A DNA stretch of 64,000 nt from positions 7,009,001 through 7,073,000 of the forward strand of contig NZ_CP132203.1 in assembly GCF_030719035.1 (NCBI RefSeq), written 5' to 3'. Shown in pieces: positions 16,560 to 25,384 of the stretch. The position numbers and the translations under genes are program-made. The number at the start of each line of letters is the position of its first letter. Within the stretch, counting starts at the first letter, position 1. This stretch comes from Hahella sp. HNIBRBA332. Lineage in GTDB: Bacteria > Pseudomonadota > Gammaproteobacteria > Pseudomonadales > Oleiphilaceae. Below the pieces are notes generated by a model. That model was not told the origin of the DNA and made no database searches. It saw only the letters and a list, made by a program, of their open reading frames with translations.

Positions 16560-17339
16560 ATGTCATTAGTCAACGTGGAGAAGCGCGGGCATATTCTGTT
16601 AATCGGTCTTAATCGCCCGGAAAAAATGAACGCCCTGACAGTGGCGATGTTTCACGACATCGCGGCGGCGTATGGACGACTCCAGCGCGAAGCTGATTTG
16701 CGAGTCGGTTTATTGTGGGCGCAGGGAGACCACTTCACTTCAGGTCTGGAGCTGAACGACTGGGCTGAAACGTTTGCGACAGGACAACCGCCGACATTAA
16801 GCGCAGGAGAAATCGATCCCTTTTTCATTAGCGGCGAACCGCTGCGTAAACCGGTAGTGATGGCGGCGCAGGGGTACTGCTACACCTGCGGTGTGGAGAT
16901 GATGCTGAACACGGATGTGCGTATCGCGGCGGACAATACCCGATTCGGGCAGCTGGAAGTGAAGCGCGGTTTATTCGCCTGCGGCGGCGCCACACTGCGT
17001 CTGCAACAGGAAATCGGCTGGGCGAATGCGCAACGCTATTTGTTAACCGGCGACGTCTGGACCGCCCAGGACGCCTATCGGTGGGGGCTGGTGCAAGAGC
17101 TTGTCGAACCAGGAGCGCAATTCGAAAAGGCCCTGGATATTGCTGAGCGTATCGCCAACGCGGCGCCTCTTGGCGTACAGGGCAGTCTGGTTTCCTCCAA
17201 GCTGGCGCGTCTACAAGGAGAAGAGGTCGCCAAAGCGCAGTTGTTCAGCGAGATTAAAGGCCTGATGAACAGCGAAGATATGCAGGAAGGCATCGCGTCC
17301 TTTCTGGAGCGACGCGACGCTGTTTTTAAAGGCAGATAA
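16560..17339 (+). CDS. Crotonase/enoyl-CoA hydratase family protein
   Basis: A 259-residue crotonase. Both catalytic glutamates of enoyl-CoA hydratase are kept: Glu113 in Cys-Gly-Val-Glu-Met and Glu133 in Phe-Gly-Gln-Leu-Glu, the standard 20 residues apart. The oxyanion-hole loop (Phe-Thr-Ser-Gly-Leu-Glu-Leu, about 59-65) is also present. It would hydrate a 2-enoyl-CoA. The ATG at 16560 with CAGGAGAG upstream is preferred to an in-frame start at 16515. It is convergent with the TRAP permease gene (5 bases between stops). No beta-oxidation partner is adjacent. Confidence 0.88.
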   Translation: MSLVNVEKRGHILLIGLNRPEKMNALTVAMFHDIAAAYGRLQREADLRVGLLWAQGDHFTSGLELNDWAETFATGQPPTLSAGEIDPFFISGEPLRKPVVMAAQGYCYTCGVEMMLNTDVRIAADNTRFGQLEVKRGLFACGGATLRLQQEIGWANAQRYLLTGDVWTAQDAYRWGLVQELVEPGAQFEKALDIAERIANAAPLGVQGSLVSSKLARLQGEEVAKAQLFSEIKGLMNSEDMQEGIASFLERRDAVFKGR

Positions 17340-17344
17340 CGCGC

Positions 17345-18652
17345 TTAAAGAAATATCAGCACAATCCCGGGCCAGGCCACCAGAATCGCCAGGCGCAGTA
17401 CATCGGCGATGATAAAGGGCGTCACGCCTTTGTAGCACTCGACCAGATTGATATGCTCCGCCTGGGATTTAAGCACGAAGATGTTCATGCCCACCGGCGG
17501 CGTGATCAGGCCAATCTCAATCGCCACCACCGCCAGCACGCCGAACCAGATGGCGGTGTGTTCCGGCGGCATGTTGAAGTTCAGCGACATCACTACCGGG
17601 AAGAAGATCGGTACGGTGAGCAGCAGCATCGACATACTGTCGAGGAAACATCCCAATGCAAGGTAGATCAGCAACAGAATGATGATCACCGCCGTGGCGC
17701 TCAGATGCATGGAGGTAATGGCGTCAGCGAAGGCATTGGGTATGTTGGAGAGAACGATCACGGAGTTGAACAGGTCCGCCCCCAGTATGATGAAGAACAC
17801 CAGGCCGGTGGTGATGGCGGTTTCTTTGAAGATCTTCATCATCGCCTGCCTGCTGAGCTGGCGCTTGAGCTGAGCCAGCAGCCAGGTGGCGAAAGCGCCA
17901 ATGGCGGCGCCCTCCGTGACGGTAAACACGCCACCGTATATCCCTCCCAACAAGCCGAGAAAGATCGCCAGCACTGGCGTTACCCGCAGCAGCGCCGACA
18001 ATCTTTCTACGGCGGACGCCTTGTGGGTTTGCGGTCCAACGGAGGGAAACAGACGCACGTACACCTGCACCGCCAGCAAATAGCCGATGGTGGCGATAAT
18101 GCCCGGCACGGCGGCGGCGATAAAGAGTTTGGAAATATTCTGCTCCGTCAGCAGGGCGTAGATCACCAGCGCGATGGACGGTGGAATCAGTATCCCCAGG
18201 GTGCCGCCGGCGGCGAGCACGCCGGCGCTCAATTGATTGGAATAACCATGTCGCTGCATTTCCGGCAGCGCGACTTTCGACATGGTCAGCGTGGTGGCCA
18301 GGGAAGAGCCGCTGATGGCGCCGAAGAAAGCGCAACTGGTGATGGAGGCCATCGCGAGCCCGCCGCGCACTGAGCCGAACCAGGAGTTGCAGGCGCTGAA
18401 CAGTGTTTTATTGAGGTTGGCGACAGTCGCGAATTGCGCCATCAGCAGGAACATGGGAATGACGGCGAGATCGTAAGAGGAAAACCGGTAGAAAGGGCCG
18501 GAATTAAAATGATTCATCAACGCATCCCAGCCCAGGATGGCGGTGTAACCCGCCGCTCCTGTCAACAGCATGGCCGCAGCCACCGGGATGCGCAGAAAAA
18601 TCAACACGAGCAGCGAGGCGAAGGCGATTACGCCGATGTACAGATCATCCAT
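17345..18652 (-). CDS. TRAP transporter large permease subunit (DctM family)
   Basis: A 435-residue integral membrane protein with about 12 hydrophobic helices, starting with Met-Asp-Asp-Leu-Tyr and carrying the DctM-type Ile-Pro-Met-Phe-Leu-Leu-Met-Ala-Gln-Phe and Gly-Leu-Ile-Thr-Pro-Pro-Val-Gly-Met-Asn segments. It forms the Na+-driven channel of a tripartite ATP-independent periplasmic transporter. AAGG sits six bases before the ATG, and only 17 bases separate it from the small-permease gene upstream, so it is cotranscribed with the DctQ and DctP genes. Confidence 0.93.
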   Translation of the reverse strand: MDDLYIGVIAFASLLVLIFLRIPVAAAMLLTGAAGYTAILGWDALMNHFNSGPFYRFSSYDLAVIPMFLLMAQFATVANLNKTLFSACNSWFGSVRGGLAMASITSCAFFGAISGSSLATTLTMSKVALPEMQRHGYSNQLSAGVLAAGGTLGILIPPSIALVIYALLTEQNISKLFIAAAVPGIIATIGYLLAVQVYVRLFPSVGPQTHKASAVERLSALLRVTPVLAIFLGLLGGIYGGVFTVTEGAAIGAFATWLLAQLKRQLSRQAMMKIFKETAITTGLVFFIILGADLFNSVIVLSNIPNAFADAITSMHLSATAVIIILLLIYLALGCFLDSMSMLLLTVPIFFPVVMSLNFNMPPEHTAIWFGVLAVVAIEIGLITPPVGMNIFVLKSQAEHINLVECYKGVTPFIIADVLRLAILVAWPGIVLIFL

Positions 18653-18669
18653 AAGGGCCTTGTCCTTGG

Positions 18670-19191
18670 CTATTTATCGGTGACTAATTTCTGCAATAAG
18701 TTACTCACGGCGATCAGCGCCGACAGAAAGCAGGGCGGCGCGCAGGCGAGCAGCACCCAGCCTAACGGGATGGCGAGGATCATGGTTTGTTCGTCGTAGG
18801 AAAAGAACTCCTCGGCGCCATGCACAAGGCGCCAGCCGATGAACGCGAAGATCGCGCAAAGCGCGCATTCGGCGATCATGCAGGCGGCCTTCTCCAGCCC
18901 TAAGGGGAGACGCTTGACGAGGAGGTCCACCGCCAGATGTTTATAGCCGTATTGGCAGGCGGGGAAGGTATAAAAAATCGCGGTTGCGACGCCGATTTCG
19001 ACAATCTCGAAATCGCCCGTCACCGCCGTTCCGAACAACCAGCGTCCGAACACGGAAAGGGTCACCATCATGACGATGGCGACCAGCGCTGCGCCGCTGA
19101 GATAAGCGCTGCACTGCGCCGCGATAGCAAGCCAGGCGTCAGCAGTGCGGACGCTTTGGCGCAAGGTGGGGTACGTCGACAGCGCAATCAT
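18670..19191 (-). CDS. TRAP transporter small permease subunit (DctQ family)
   Basis: A 173-residue membrane protein with four hydrophobic helices, the usual DctQ size and topology, including the Phe-Glu-Ile-Val-Glu motif after the second helix that is common in DctQ. It associates with the large permease. Its ATG overlaps the stop codon of the substrate-binding-protein gene in an ATGA arrangement (19188-19191), indicating translational coupling. Confidence 0.9.
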   Translation of the reverse strand: MIALSTYPTLRQSVRTADAWLAIAAQCSAYLSGAALVAIVMMVTLSVFGRWLFGTAVTGDFEIVEIGVATAIFYTFPACQYGYKHLAVDLLVKRLPLGLEKAACMIAECALCAIFAFIGWRLVHGAEEFFSYDEQTMILAIPLGWVLLACAPPCFLSALIAVSNLLQKLVTDK

Positions 19192-20336
19192 AACTGTCGC
19201 GACTTCTCATATTGAGTAACCAGATCCTCAGCCTGTTGCAGCAGATATTCGCCGTTCTTGTTTTGGGCGTTCGCTTTAGCAACCCAGTCTTCCCGCACTG
19301 GCGCCACCCGTTTCTCCCACTCCTTCAATTGGTCCGCCTTGATGGAATAAAAACGGTTGCCGTTTTTCTTGGCCAGCGCTATTCCCACTTTCTCGAAATC
19401 GTCCATCGCCTTGCCAATCTGTTTGCTCAATGCGATGCCGGAATTACGATCAATAATGGCTTTCAGGTCCTCGGGCAAGGAATCATATTTCTTCTTGTTC
19501 ATCGCCAGAATAAAGGTGGCGGTGTACAGACCCCGGGCGCCGCTGAGCAGAGTATGGCTTTCAGCCAGCTCGTCCAGCTTCAGCGAAGGTACGACTTCGA
19601 ACGGCAACAACGCCGCGTTGATGACCCCTTTGGAAATGGCCTGGGGGACTTCCGGCGCAGGCATGAATAACGCGGTGGCGCCCAATAGGCGCAGGGCCTC
19701 GCCGGAAGCCCTTGTGGGGGCGCGGATTTTCAGGGATTCCAAATCGGCGATCTGTTCAATGGGCTTGCCGAGAATATGAAAAGATCCGGCGGCGTGAGTA
19801 TGCAGGGACAACACGTGCACATCCTGATACTCCTCTGGCGCATATTTCTCGATAAAGGTATGAAACGCCTGGCTGGTCGCTTCCGCGGACGAGGCCACGA
19901 AAGGAAGTTCGAACACCGAGGTCATCTGAAAGCGGCTGGGAGTATAGCCGGGCAGGGTCCAGATGATATCGACGATGCCGTTTCTGGCCTGATCGAACAG
20001 TTGCTGTGGTTTGCCCCCTAACTGCATGGAGGGATAGATGCTGATTTTGATGCGTCCCTCGGATTCCTTTTCAATCTTTTCCGCCCAAGGCTCCATCCAG
20101 CCCTCTTGATCCAGAGAGGTCGCCGGCAGGAAATGATGCATCCGCAACGTGATTTCCGCCGCGTGGGAAAAAACAGGGAAAAGCAGTGTAGTGAAAAGTA
20201 ATGTCGCTAAAAAAAGCGTAGTGGCGGCGAATGAGATCGCCTGCAGGGTTAGAAATTTAGAGGTAAGTTTGGGTTGTTTATGTGCCCCGGCCGCAGGCAG
20301 GGCGTCGCCAAGTCGCATGACGGCGTGTGATCGCAT
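19188..20336 (-). CDS. TRAP transporter substrate-binding protein (DctP family)
   Basis: A 382-residue periplasmic binding protein. A long N-terminal region contains a hydrophobic export signal (about 30-60, ending Ser-His-Ala-Ala). The DctP fold follows, with the family-typical Leu-Lys-Ile-Arg-Ala-Pro-Thr-Arg segment; its Arg normally binds a carboxylate of the ligand. This points to an acidic substrate, e.g. a uronate or keto-sugar acid, rather than neutral inositol. The in-frame TTG at 20351 is possible, but the ATG at 20336 has AAGGAAG just upstream. It lies downstream of the IolG-like gene, in the same orientation. Confidence 0.9.
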   Translation of the reverse strand: MRSHAVMRLGDALPAAGAHKQPKLTSKFLTLQAISFAATTLFLATLLFTTLLFPVFSHAAEITLRMHHFLPATSLDQEGWMEPWAEKIEKESEGRIKISIYPSMQLGGKPQQLFDQARNGIVDIIWTLPGYTPSRFQMTSVFELPFVASSAEATSQAFHTFIEKYAPEEYQDVHVLSLHTHAAGSFHILGKPIEQIADLESLKIRAPTRASGEALRLLGATALFMPAPEVPQAISKGVINAALLPFEVVPSLKLDELAESHTLLSGARGLYTATFILAMNKKKYDSLPEDLKAIIDRNSGIALSKQIGKAMDDFEKVGIALAKKNGNRFYSIKADQLKEWEKRVAPVREDWVAKANAQNKNGEYLLQQAEDLVTQYEKSRQL

Positions 20337-20510
20337 GGCTTCCTTCTCCAACTCAGTTCTTAGAATGAGCGCGCTATCGACCCCTTTAGCGCTGCAGGTT
20401 CTACATTAAAGTAATGTCGTGAGCCCCGTCAATCTGATGACTTGTTTTGGATTTGGAAGGGTGAACGGGTCGAGTAATCGCGGCAAAAGCGCTTGCGACA
20501 AATGGCGAGA

Positions 20511-20538
20511 ACCCCGGTCCGTCGACGACGTCCGGGGT
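20511..20538 (-). terminator. Hairpin between the IolG-like gene and the TRAP genes
   Basis: ACCCCGG (20511-20517) pairs with CCGGGGT (20532-20538), directly after the IolG-like stop codon. There is no T-run on either strand, so it may attenuate or stabilise message rather than terminate. Confidence 0.4.
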
Positions 20539-20547
20539 ATTGAGAGT

Positions 20548-21528
20548 CTAGAAGCCGACAGGCTTGCCCTGCTCCAGGGACATGTAGGCGGCGTTGGCGA
20601 GTCTTAATGCGTTAACGCCATCCTGTACGCTGACAGGCATGGGAGACTGAGTCGCCAGCGCCTGCACGAAGGCGGCCATTTCCGCCTGATAGGCGGCGGC
20701 GTAACGTTGCAGGAAGAAGTCTTCCAGCCTGTCGCTGCTTTCCCCTTCGGCGCTGAAACGATGCAGTTGGGTGGGTTTGATATTGTGCGCCTGCAACATG
20801 CCTTTGGCGCCGAAGGCCTCTACGCGCTGGTCATAGCCATAGGCGGCGCGGCGACTGTTGAGAATAACGCACTGAGCCCCGCTCACGGTGGTCAGGGTGA
20901 TGGTGGCGGTATCAATGTCGCCAGCCTGCCCAATGGCGGGATCAACCTGACAACTGCCGATGGCGTGAACGTCCCGCAGCGGCTCGTTCAGCAGCCATAA
21001 CGCCATGTCAAAATCGTGAATGGTCATGTCCCTGAACAGGCCGCCGGACACTTTGATGTATTCCACCGGCGGCGGTGAGGGGTCGCGACTGGTGATCACC
21101 AGTTGCTCCAGTTTGCCAAGATCGCCAAGACCGCGTTGCAGGGCGGCGAAAGAGGGATCGAAGCGGCGGTTGAAGGCGACGAAGTAGGGTAATCCGGTTT
21201 CTTGTACATGCTCCGCTACGCCGCTGGCGCTATTGATATCCAGATCAATGGGTTTTTCGCAAAACACCGCTTTGCCCGCATTGAGTGCAGCGTGGCTGAG
21301 TTCCGCATGGGTGTTGGTGGACGTGGCGATGATCACGGCGTCCACATCATCCGCATGAATGGCGGCGTTTACATCCACCACTTTCGCACCGACTTTTTCC
21401 GCCAGATCCCGCGCCGCCTCTTCCCGGGGATCGGCGATGTAACGAAGATCCACATTCAGGTTCGCCTTGGCGTTCAACGCGTGAATGACGCCAATGCGGC
21501 CCGCGCCGAGAAGACTGATTCGAATCAT
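20548..21528 (-). CDS. iolG: Inositol 2-dehydrogenase-like Gfo/Idh/MocA oxidoreductase
   Basis: A 326-residue NAD(P)-dependent sugar dehydrogenase with the Rossmann motif Gly-Ala-Gly-Arg-Ile-Gly at 8-13, the Glu-Lys-Pro motif (Phe-Cys-Glu-Lys-Pro-Ile-Asp, about 91-97) and the catalytic-region His-Asp-Phe-Asp (about 171-174). IolG oxidises myo-inositol to scyllo-inosose, step one of inositol catabolism. Assignment to inositol is supported by iolB and an RpiR regulator next door; a different cyclitol or sugar acid remains possible. The ATG has GAGGCGC upstream. It is downstream of the regulator gene, in the same direction. Confidence 0.82.
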   Translation of the reverse strand: MIRISLLGAGRIGVIHALNAKANLNVDLRYIADPREEAARDLAEKVGAKVVDVNAAIHADDVDAVIIATSTNTHAELSHAALNAGKAVFCEKPIDLDINSASGVAEHVQETGLPYFVAFNRRFDPSFAALQRGLGDLGKLEQLVITSRDPSPPPVEYIKVSGGLFRDMTIHDFDMALWLLNEPLRDVHAIGSCQVDPAIGQAGDIDTATITLTTVSGAQCVILNSRRAAYGYDQRVEAFGAKGMLQAHNIKPTQLHRFSAEGESSDRLEDFFLQRYAAAYQAEMAAFVQALATQSPMPVSVQDGVNALRLANAAYMSLEQGKPVGF

Positions 21529-21654
21529 AAAATTGCGCCTCTAATTTATACGCTGGTTATCACAACAGTAATAAAGTTTGCCTTTCATCCATACTGACGA
21601 TGCAAACGGCGCGACCGGCGGGGAAGCTTGCGATATCCCGGAGTCGGTCCGGCG

Positions 21655-22506
21655 TCAGCCGTCGCCCAGCTGTTGCTGCTCAATCTGGTAGGCCATGCCG
21701 ATAACCAGAGCCTGAGCCAGACACAGACTGGATGTCAGCGAGCGGAATCCGCGCACCTCGCTTTCCTTGACGTCGAAATAGACGGAGGAAATAGGCGCCA
21801 GCGGACTCAGCCGGCTGTCAGTAATACTGATAATGGGAACGCCGTTTTCATAAGCCTTGATGACCGCTGCGCGGGTTTCCTGAGCGTAGGGGCTGTAGCT
21901 GATGGCTACCAGCACGTCGCTTTTGTCCAGAAACGACGCCTGCTCCTGCAACATGCCGCCGCTACCGTCGATCAAATACACTCTGCGTTTGATCTGACGC
22001 AGCGCGTAGGTGAGGTAAGACGCGACGGAGAAAGAGCGGCGCATGCCCAGAACATGGATGGCTTTGGCGTTATGCAGCAGCTTGATCGCGGCGTCCATGC
22101 TCTCGTCGGACACCATTTCCGGCAGATGCTCCAGACTGAGCAGATTGCCGTTTACGAATTCGTTGAGAATGGTGTGAGAGGTCACTTTGCCGGAATGGAC
22201 CGGTTGCGCGCTGGAGAGACGAATGCGCTCGCGGTAACTGGTGCTGTTCTCCACCAGTTTCTGGCGGAACAGTTGCTGCATTTCGCTGAAACCATCGTAA
22301 CCAAACGCCGCCGCGAAGCGTATCAGCGCAGAGGGCGTCACTTCCGCCTGCTCCGCAATGACGGACACCGTCTCCATCGCCACAGTGCTGGGATGGTCCA
22401 TGACAAACTGCGCGATTTGCTTGAGCCGTTTGCTGAGATCGTTGTAGCGCTCAGTAATGGCCTGCTGCAGTTCTAGTAAGTTGGTGGGCTTAATCGCGGT
22501 GGACAA
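21655..22506 (-). CDS. MurR/RpiR family transcriptional regulator (IolR-like)
   Basis: A 283-residue regulator with an N-terminal HTH_6 domain (about 1-80; Val-Thr-Pro-Ser-Ala-Leu-Ile-Arg-Phe-Ala recognition helix) and a C-terminal SIS sugar-isomerase-type domain (about 130-260) that binds phosphorylated sugars. In rhizobia, RpiR-type IolR represses inositol genes and responds to a late inositol intermediate. The start is TTG at 22506, supported by GGAG eight bases upstream. It is first gene of the minus-strand unit and divergent from the oxidoreductase-iolB unit, so the shared gap should hold its operators. Confidence 0.87.
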   Translation of the reverse strand: MSTAIKPTNLLELQQAITERYNDLSKRLKQIAQFVMDHPSTVAMETVSVIAEQAEVTPSALIRFAAAFGYDGFSEMQQLFRQKLVENSTSYRERIRLSSAQPVHSGKVTSHTILNEFVNGNLLSLEHLPEMVSDESMDAAIKLLHNAKAIHVLGMRRSFSVASYLTYALRQIKRRVYLIDGSGGMLQEQASFLDKSDVLVAISYSPYAQETRAAVIKAYENGVPIISITDSRLSPLAPISSVYFDVKESEVRGFRSLTSSLCLAQALVIGMAYQIEQQQLGDG

Positions 22507-23063
22507 TTCGATTCTCCGGCAATGAAAATGAAATACAGTGTCGCCAATCCTACAAGAAAATTTCAGTGCGGAGCGAGTGTAAATTCACTTCCAGATGGCG
22601 CTGAGACCGCGCCAGCGAGGCGATGCAAGAACAAACCAATGTTGTAAAAACGTGAAAATGGTTTTGGAATGGCTGGTTCAAGGCGTTCATGCGGCCCCCG
22701 GTTTATTGGCTTCTTGTTGTTCTACGGCGCTCCAATAATGGAACGTATGATCCATCCTATTTAAAAAAATATCGCTTTTCAAATTTTTTGTTCCAAAAAA
22801 TATCAAAATGGAATTTTCCCTTCTTTTCCTGGATAACTTGTTTTATTCCGCCTATATAGGGGCTACGGCTGGCTTTTGCAGTTTGAAATGCTTTGTCTGA
22901 AATTAAAAATATTGAAATTTTTGTTTCGTTTGTGGAATGATTGTTTTAATCTTGATTCGCATTGGCCATAGCGGCGCCTGTCGCAACAGGTGGAGTTGCG
23001 CCCCGCGACCATCAAAACAACAATTTCCGTGTGATGCAGACGGTATCTAATTCGCAGGTGGGT
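22507..23063. promoter_or_regulatory. 557-bp divergent regulatory region of the inositol-type locus
   Basis: AT-rich DNA between the RpiR regulator and the second Gfo/Idh/MocA gene. The motif TGGAA or its complement TTCCA occurs at 22665, 22739, 22791, 22809 and 22933, far more than expected by chance in such a stretch. No ORF on either strand looks coding; the oxidoreductase frame opens upstream of its preferred start but reads poorly there. Confidence 0.55.
22731..22754. promoter_or_regulatory. Candidate RpiR/IolR operator
   Basis: TCCA-N4-TGGA-N8-TCCA forms two overlapping inverted repeats (22731-22742 and 22739-22754). A related arrangement (TTCCA at 22791, TGGAA at 22809) lies 50 bases further on. 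Rhizobial IolR is reported to use GGAA/TTCC half-sites, so this is a plausible site for the adjacent RpiR protein. Confidence 0.4.
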
Positions 23064-24203
23064 ATGAGCAAGAAGAAACTACGAATCGGCTTGATCGGTA
23101 GCGGTTATATGGGCAAGGCGCACGCGATAGCGTTTCGCTCCGCCCCCGCAGTATTTGAACTTTCAGCAGATATCGAGCTTGAGATGTTAGCGGATATCAC
23201 GGCTGAGCAAGCGGCTGAAAAAGCGGCGGTAATGGGATTCAAGCGCTCTACCGGAGATTGGCGGGAGCTGGTGAGCGACCCTGATATCGACGTGGTGGAT
23301 ATCTGCTCCCCGAATTGGCTGCATAAAGAAATGGCGCTGGCGGCCATCGCCGCCGGCAAGCATGTCTATTCAGAGAAACCACTGGCCCTGAATGCGGCGG
23401 ATGCGCGCATGATGACCGAAGCGGCGGAGCAAGCTGGGGTGAAGACGCTGGTGGGATTCAACTACGCCAAAAACCCCACCGTAAGCCTGGCCCGGGAAAT
23501 CATTCTCAGCGGCGAACTGGGCGATATCGTCCATTTTCGCGGCACTCATAATGAAGACTATCTTTCTGACCCTGATGCGCCGTTCAGCTGGCGCCTGAAG
23601 AGAGAATTCTCCGGTTCCGGAACCCTGGGAGACATGGGGTCTCACATTATTAATATGGCGCAGTATCTGGTCGGCGACATCATTGAAGTGGTGGCGGATC
23701 TGAAAACTGTACACAAGAACCGCCCGATCGCCAACGCGCCCGGTGAGTTCGGCGAAGTGGAAAACGACGATCAGGTTCATCTGTTGGCGCGCTTCGCCAA
23801 CGGCGCCCAGGGAACGTTGGAGTCCAGCCGCATCGCCTGCGGGCGCAAGAACTCGCTCTGGTTTGAGGTGACGGGAACCCTGGGCACATTGATTTATGAT
23901 CAGGAACGGTTGAGCGAGCTGCAGTTTTATTCTCGCAAAGACGCTGGGCCACGGGAAGGTTTCCGCCGCATCTTAGTTGGCCCACAGCATCCAGATTACG
24001 CTAATTTCTGCGTGTCAGCGGGCCATGGTCTGGGCTACAACGATCAAAAGGTCGTGGAAGTGCGGGATCTGGTGGAGGGCCTGTGCGCAGAGCGCCCCAT
24101 GTGGCCGCAGTTTCGCCATGCCTATGAAGTGAACCGGGTATTGGATGCGGTGGAGCTGTCTCATCAGGAGCGCCGCTGGGTCAGTATCGAGGAGATGGCT
24201 TGA
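23064..24203 (+). CDS. Gfo/Idh/MocA family oxidoreductase
   Basis: A 379-residue NAD(P)-dependent dehydrogenase, distinct in sequence from the IolG-like protein. It has Gly-Ser-Gly-Tyr-Met-Gly at 11-16, Ser-Glu-Lys-Pro-Leu-Ala-Leu in the conserved Glu-Lys-Pro position and Gly-Asp-Met-Gly-Ser-His in the active-site region. Such enzymes in iol clusters act on inositol stereoisomers or keto-inositols. The frame is open further upstream to 22962, but the ATG at 23064 has AGGTGG before it and starts the Rossmann fold at the normal distance. It is followed by iolB after 62 bases. Confidence 0.87.
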   Translation: MSKKKLRIGLIGSGYMGKAHAIAFRSAPAVFELSADIELEMLADITAEQAAEKAAVMGFKRSTGDWRELVSDPDIDVVDICSPNWLHKEMALAAIAAGKHVYSEKPLALNAADARMMTEAAEQAGVKTLVGFNYAKNPTVSLAREIILSGELGDIVHFRGTHNEDYLSDPDAPFSWRLKREFSGSGTLGDMGSHIINMAQYLVGDIIEVVADLKTVHKNRPIANAPGEFGEVENDDQVHLLARFANGAQGTLESSRIACGRKNSLWFEVTGTLGTLIYDQERLSELQFYSRKDAGPREGFRRILVGPQHPDYANFCVSAGHGLGYNDQKVVEVRDLVEGLCAERPMWPQFRHAYEVNRVLDAVELSHQERRWVSIEEMA

Positions 24204-24265
24204 TGCGCTGGCGAGTCACAGGCCAGCAGGATTAATCATTCAACAAGTTTGTAGAGGAGTGCCCG

Positions 24266-25069
24266 ATGTCGCATCTGTTACGCAAAGCCAGACGGGAGCA
24301 ACAGCAACGTATTCACGTCACGCCGGAAAATGCATCCTGGAAATACGTGGGATTTCAGGCCCTTGTGTTGCAGGCGGGAGAAACCTGGGAAGGGGCGTTC
24401 GCCGACGCTGAATGCTGTCTGGTGCTGGTGGCGGGCAAAGCGACAGTGGAAGCCGGGGCGGAGACGTTTGCGGACATTGGCGAGCGCATGTCGCCCTTTG
24501 AAAAACTGCCGCCCTATGCGGTGTATATCCCGCCCGCCACGCGTATTCGCATCATTGCGCAAACGGATCTGGAAGTCGGTCTGGGTTTGTCCTCGCAGGT
24601 CTCCGGGCAGTATCCGGTGTGCCTGATCAAACCGGATCAGGTGGCGGTGATGAATCGCGGCGAGGGCTCCAATCTGCGCCGTATTCACAATATTCTGATG
24701 CTGGATCAACCGGCGGAGCGACTGCTGTTGACGGAAGTGTTCACGCCCAGCGGTAACTGGTCCAGCTATCCACCGCACAAACATGACTCTGATCGCCTGC
24801 CGGAAGAGTCTTATCTGGAAGAAACCTATTATCACCGCGTCAATCCAGTCCAGGGATTTGTATTTCAGCGAGTCTATAACGACGACCGTTCCCTGGATGA
24901 AACCATGTCCGTGTACGACGGCGATTGTGTGATCGTGCCTGAAGGCTATCACCCGGTCGGCGTGCCTCATGGTTATGAATCCTATTACCTCAACGTGATG
25001 GCGGGACCGGTTCGTGACTGGAAGTTTCACAACGACCCAGACCACGAGTGGATTCTGTCCTCATCATGA
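24266..25069 (+). CDS. iolB: 5-deoxy-glucuronate isomerase IolB
   Basis: A 267-residue double-cupin protein of normal IolB length. It has the metal-binding His-Lys-His run in Tyr-Pro-Pro-His-Lys-His-Asp (about 170-176), Glu residues in Glu-Glu-Thr-Tyr-Tyr-His and a downstream Gly-Tyr-His-Pro cupin motif. IolB converts 5-deoxy-glucuronate to 5-dehydro-2-deoxy-gluconate, the fourth step of myo-inositol breakdown. GAGGAG precedes the ATG. The other pathway enzymes (IolC, IolD, IolE, IolA) are not in this window, so the route must be completed elsewhere. A clean terminator follows. Confidence 0.93.
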   Translation: MSHLLRKARREQQQRIHVTPENASWKYVGFQALVLQAGETWEGAFADAECCLVLVAGKATVEAGAETFADIGERMSPFEKLPPYAVYIPPATRIRIIAQTDLEVGLGLSSQVSGQYPVCLIKPDQVAVMNRGEGSNLRRIHNILMLDQPAERLLLTEVFTPSGNWSSYPPHKHDSDRLPEESYLEETYYHRVNPVQGFVFQRVYNDDRSLDETMSVYDGDCVIVPEGYHPVGVPHGYESYYLNVMAGPVRDWKFHNDPDHEWILSSS

Positions 25070-25384
25070 AGCCCTCTCGCTCGACCTGTAGAGCGTCATA
25101 GGCGCTTAGCCTATTAACATGGCAATAACATTGGCATGCTAATAATCAGGCGGCCACCTGTCCCGGTGGCTTTTTTTATTTACGCGGGGCCCCTCTTGTG
25201 AAAACGCCTGCGCCCCGGTAGCGTATATTCGAACGTTTTCCTTCGTATTATGCTGGCGGACAAGCTGCTATCTCTGATTTGTCAGAACAGAGCTGGACCT
25301 GTTCGTCTGGCGCTGTCCGCCGAGGCGGGGCTCCGCGCAGACGCATTCTGTGCTTGGTTTTATCGAAACAGAGGAGATCGGGCG
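25070..25384. other. Intergenic region after iolB
   Basis: About 315 bases containing the iolB terminator (25153-25177). The frame of the following gene is open upstream to 25250, but that extension has no ribosome binding site and does not resemble the family N-terminus. Nothing else was recognised. Confidence 0.6.
25153..25177 (+). terminator. Rho-independent terminator of the oxidoreductase-iolB unit
   Basis: GCCACC (25153-25158) pairs with GGTGGC (25165-25170) around a 6-base loop, followed by seven T residues. Confidence 0.9.

Noticed and set aside
17453..18373. 306-codon frame antisense to the TRAP large permease gene
   Set aside because: His/Gln/Arg-rich shadow of a well-supported DctM gene.
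22962..23063. N-terminal extension of the second Gfo/Idh/MocA protein
   Set aside because: The extra 34 residues precede the Rossmann fold without similarity and the internal ATG has a good ribosome binding site.
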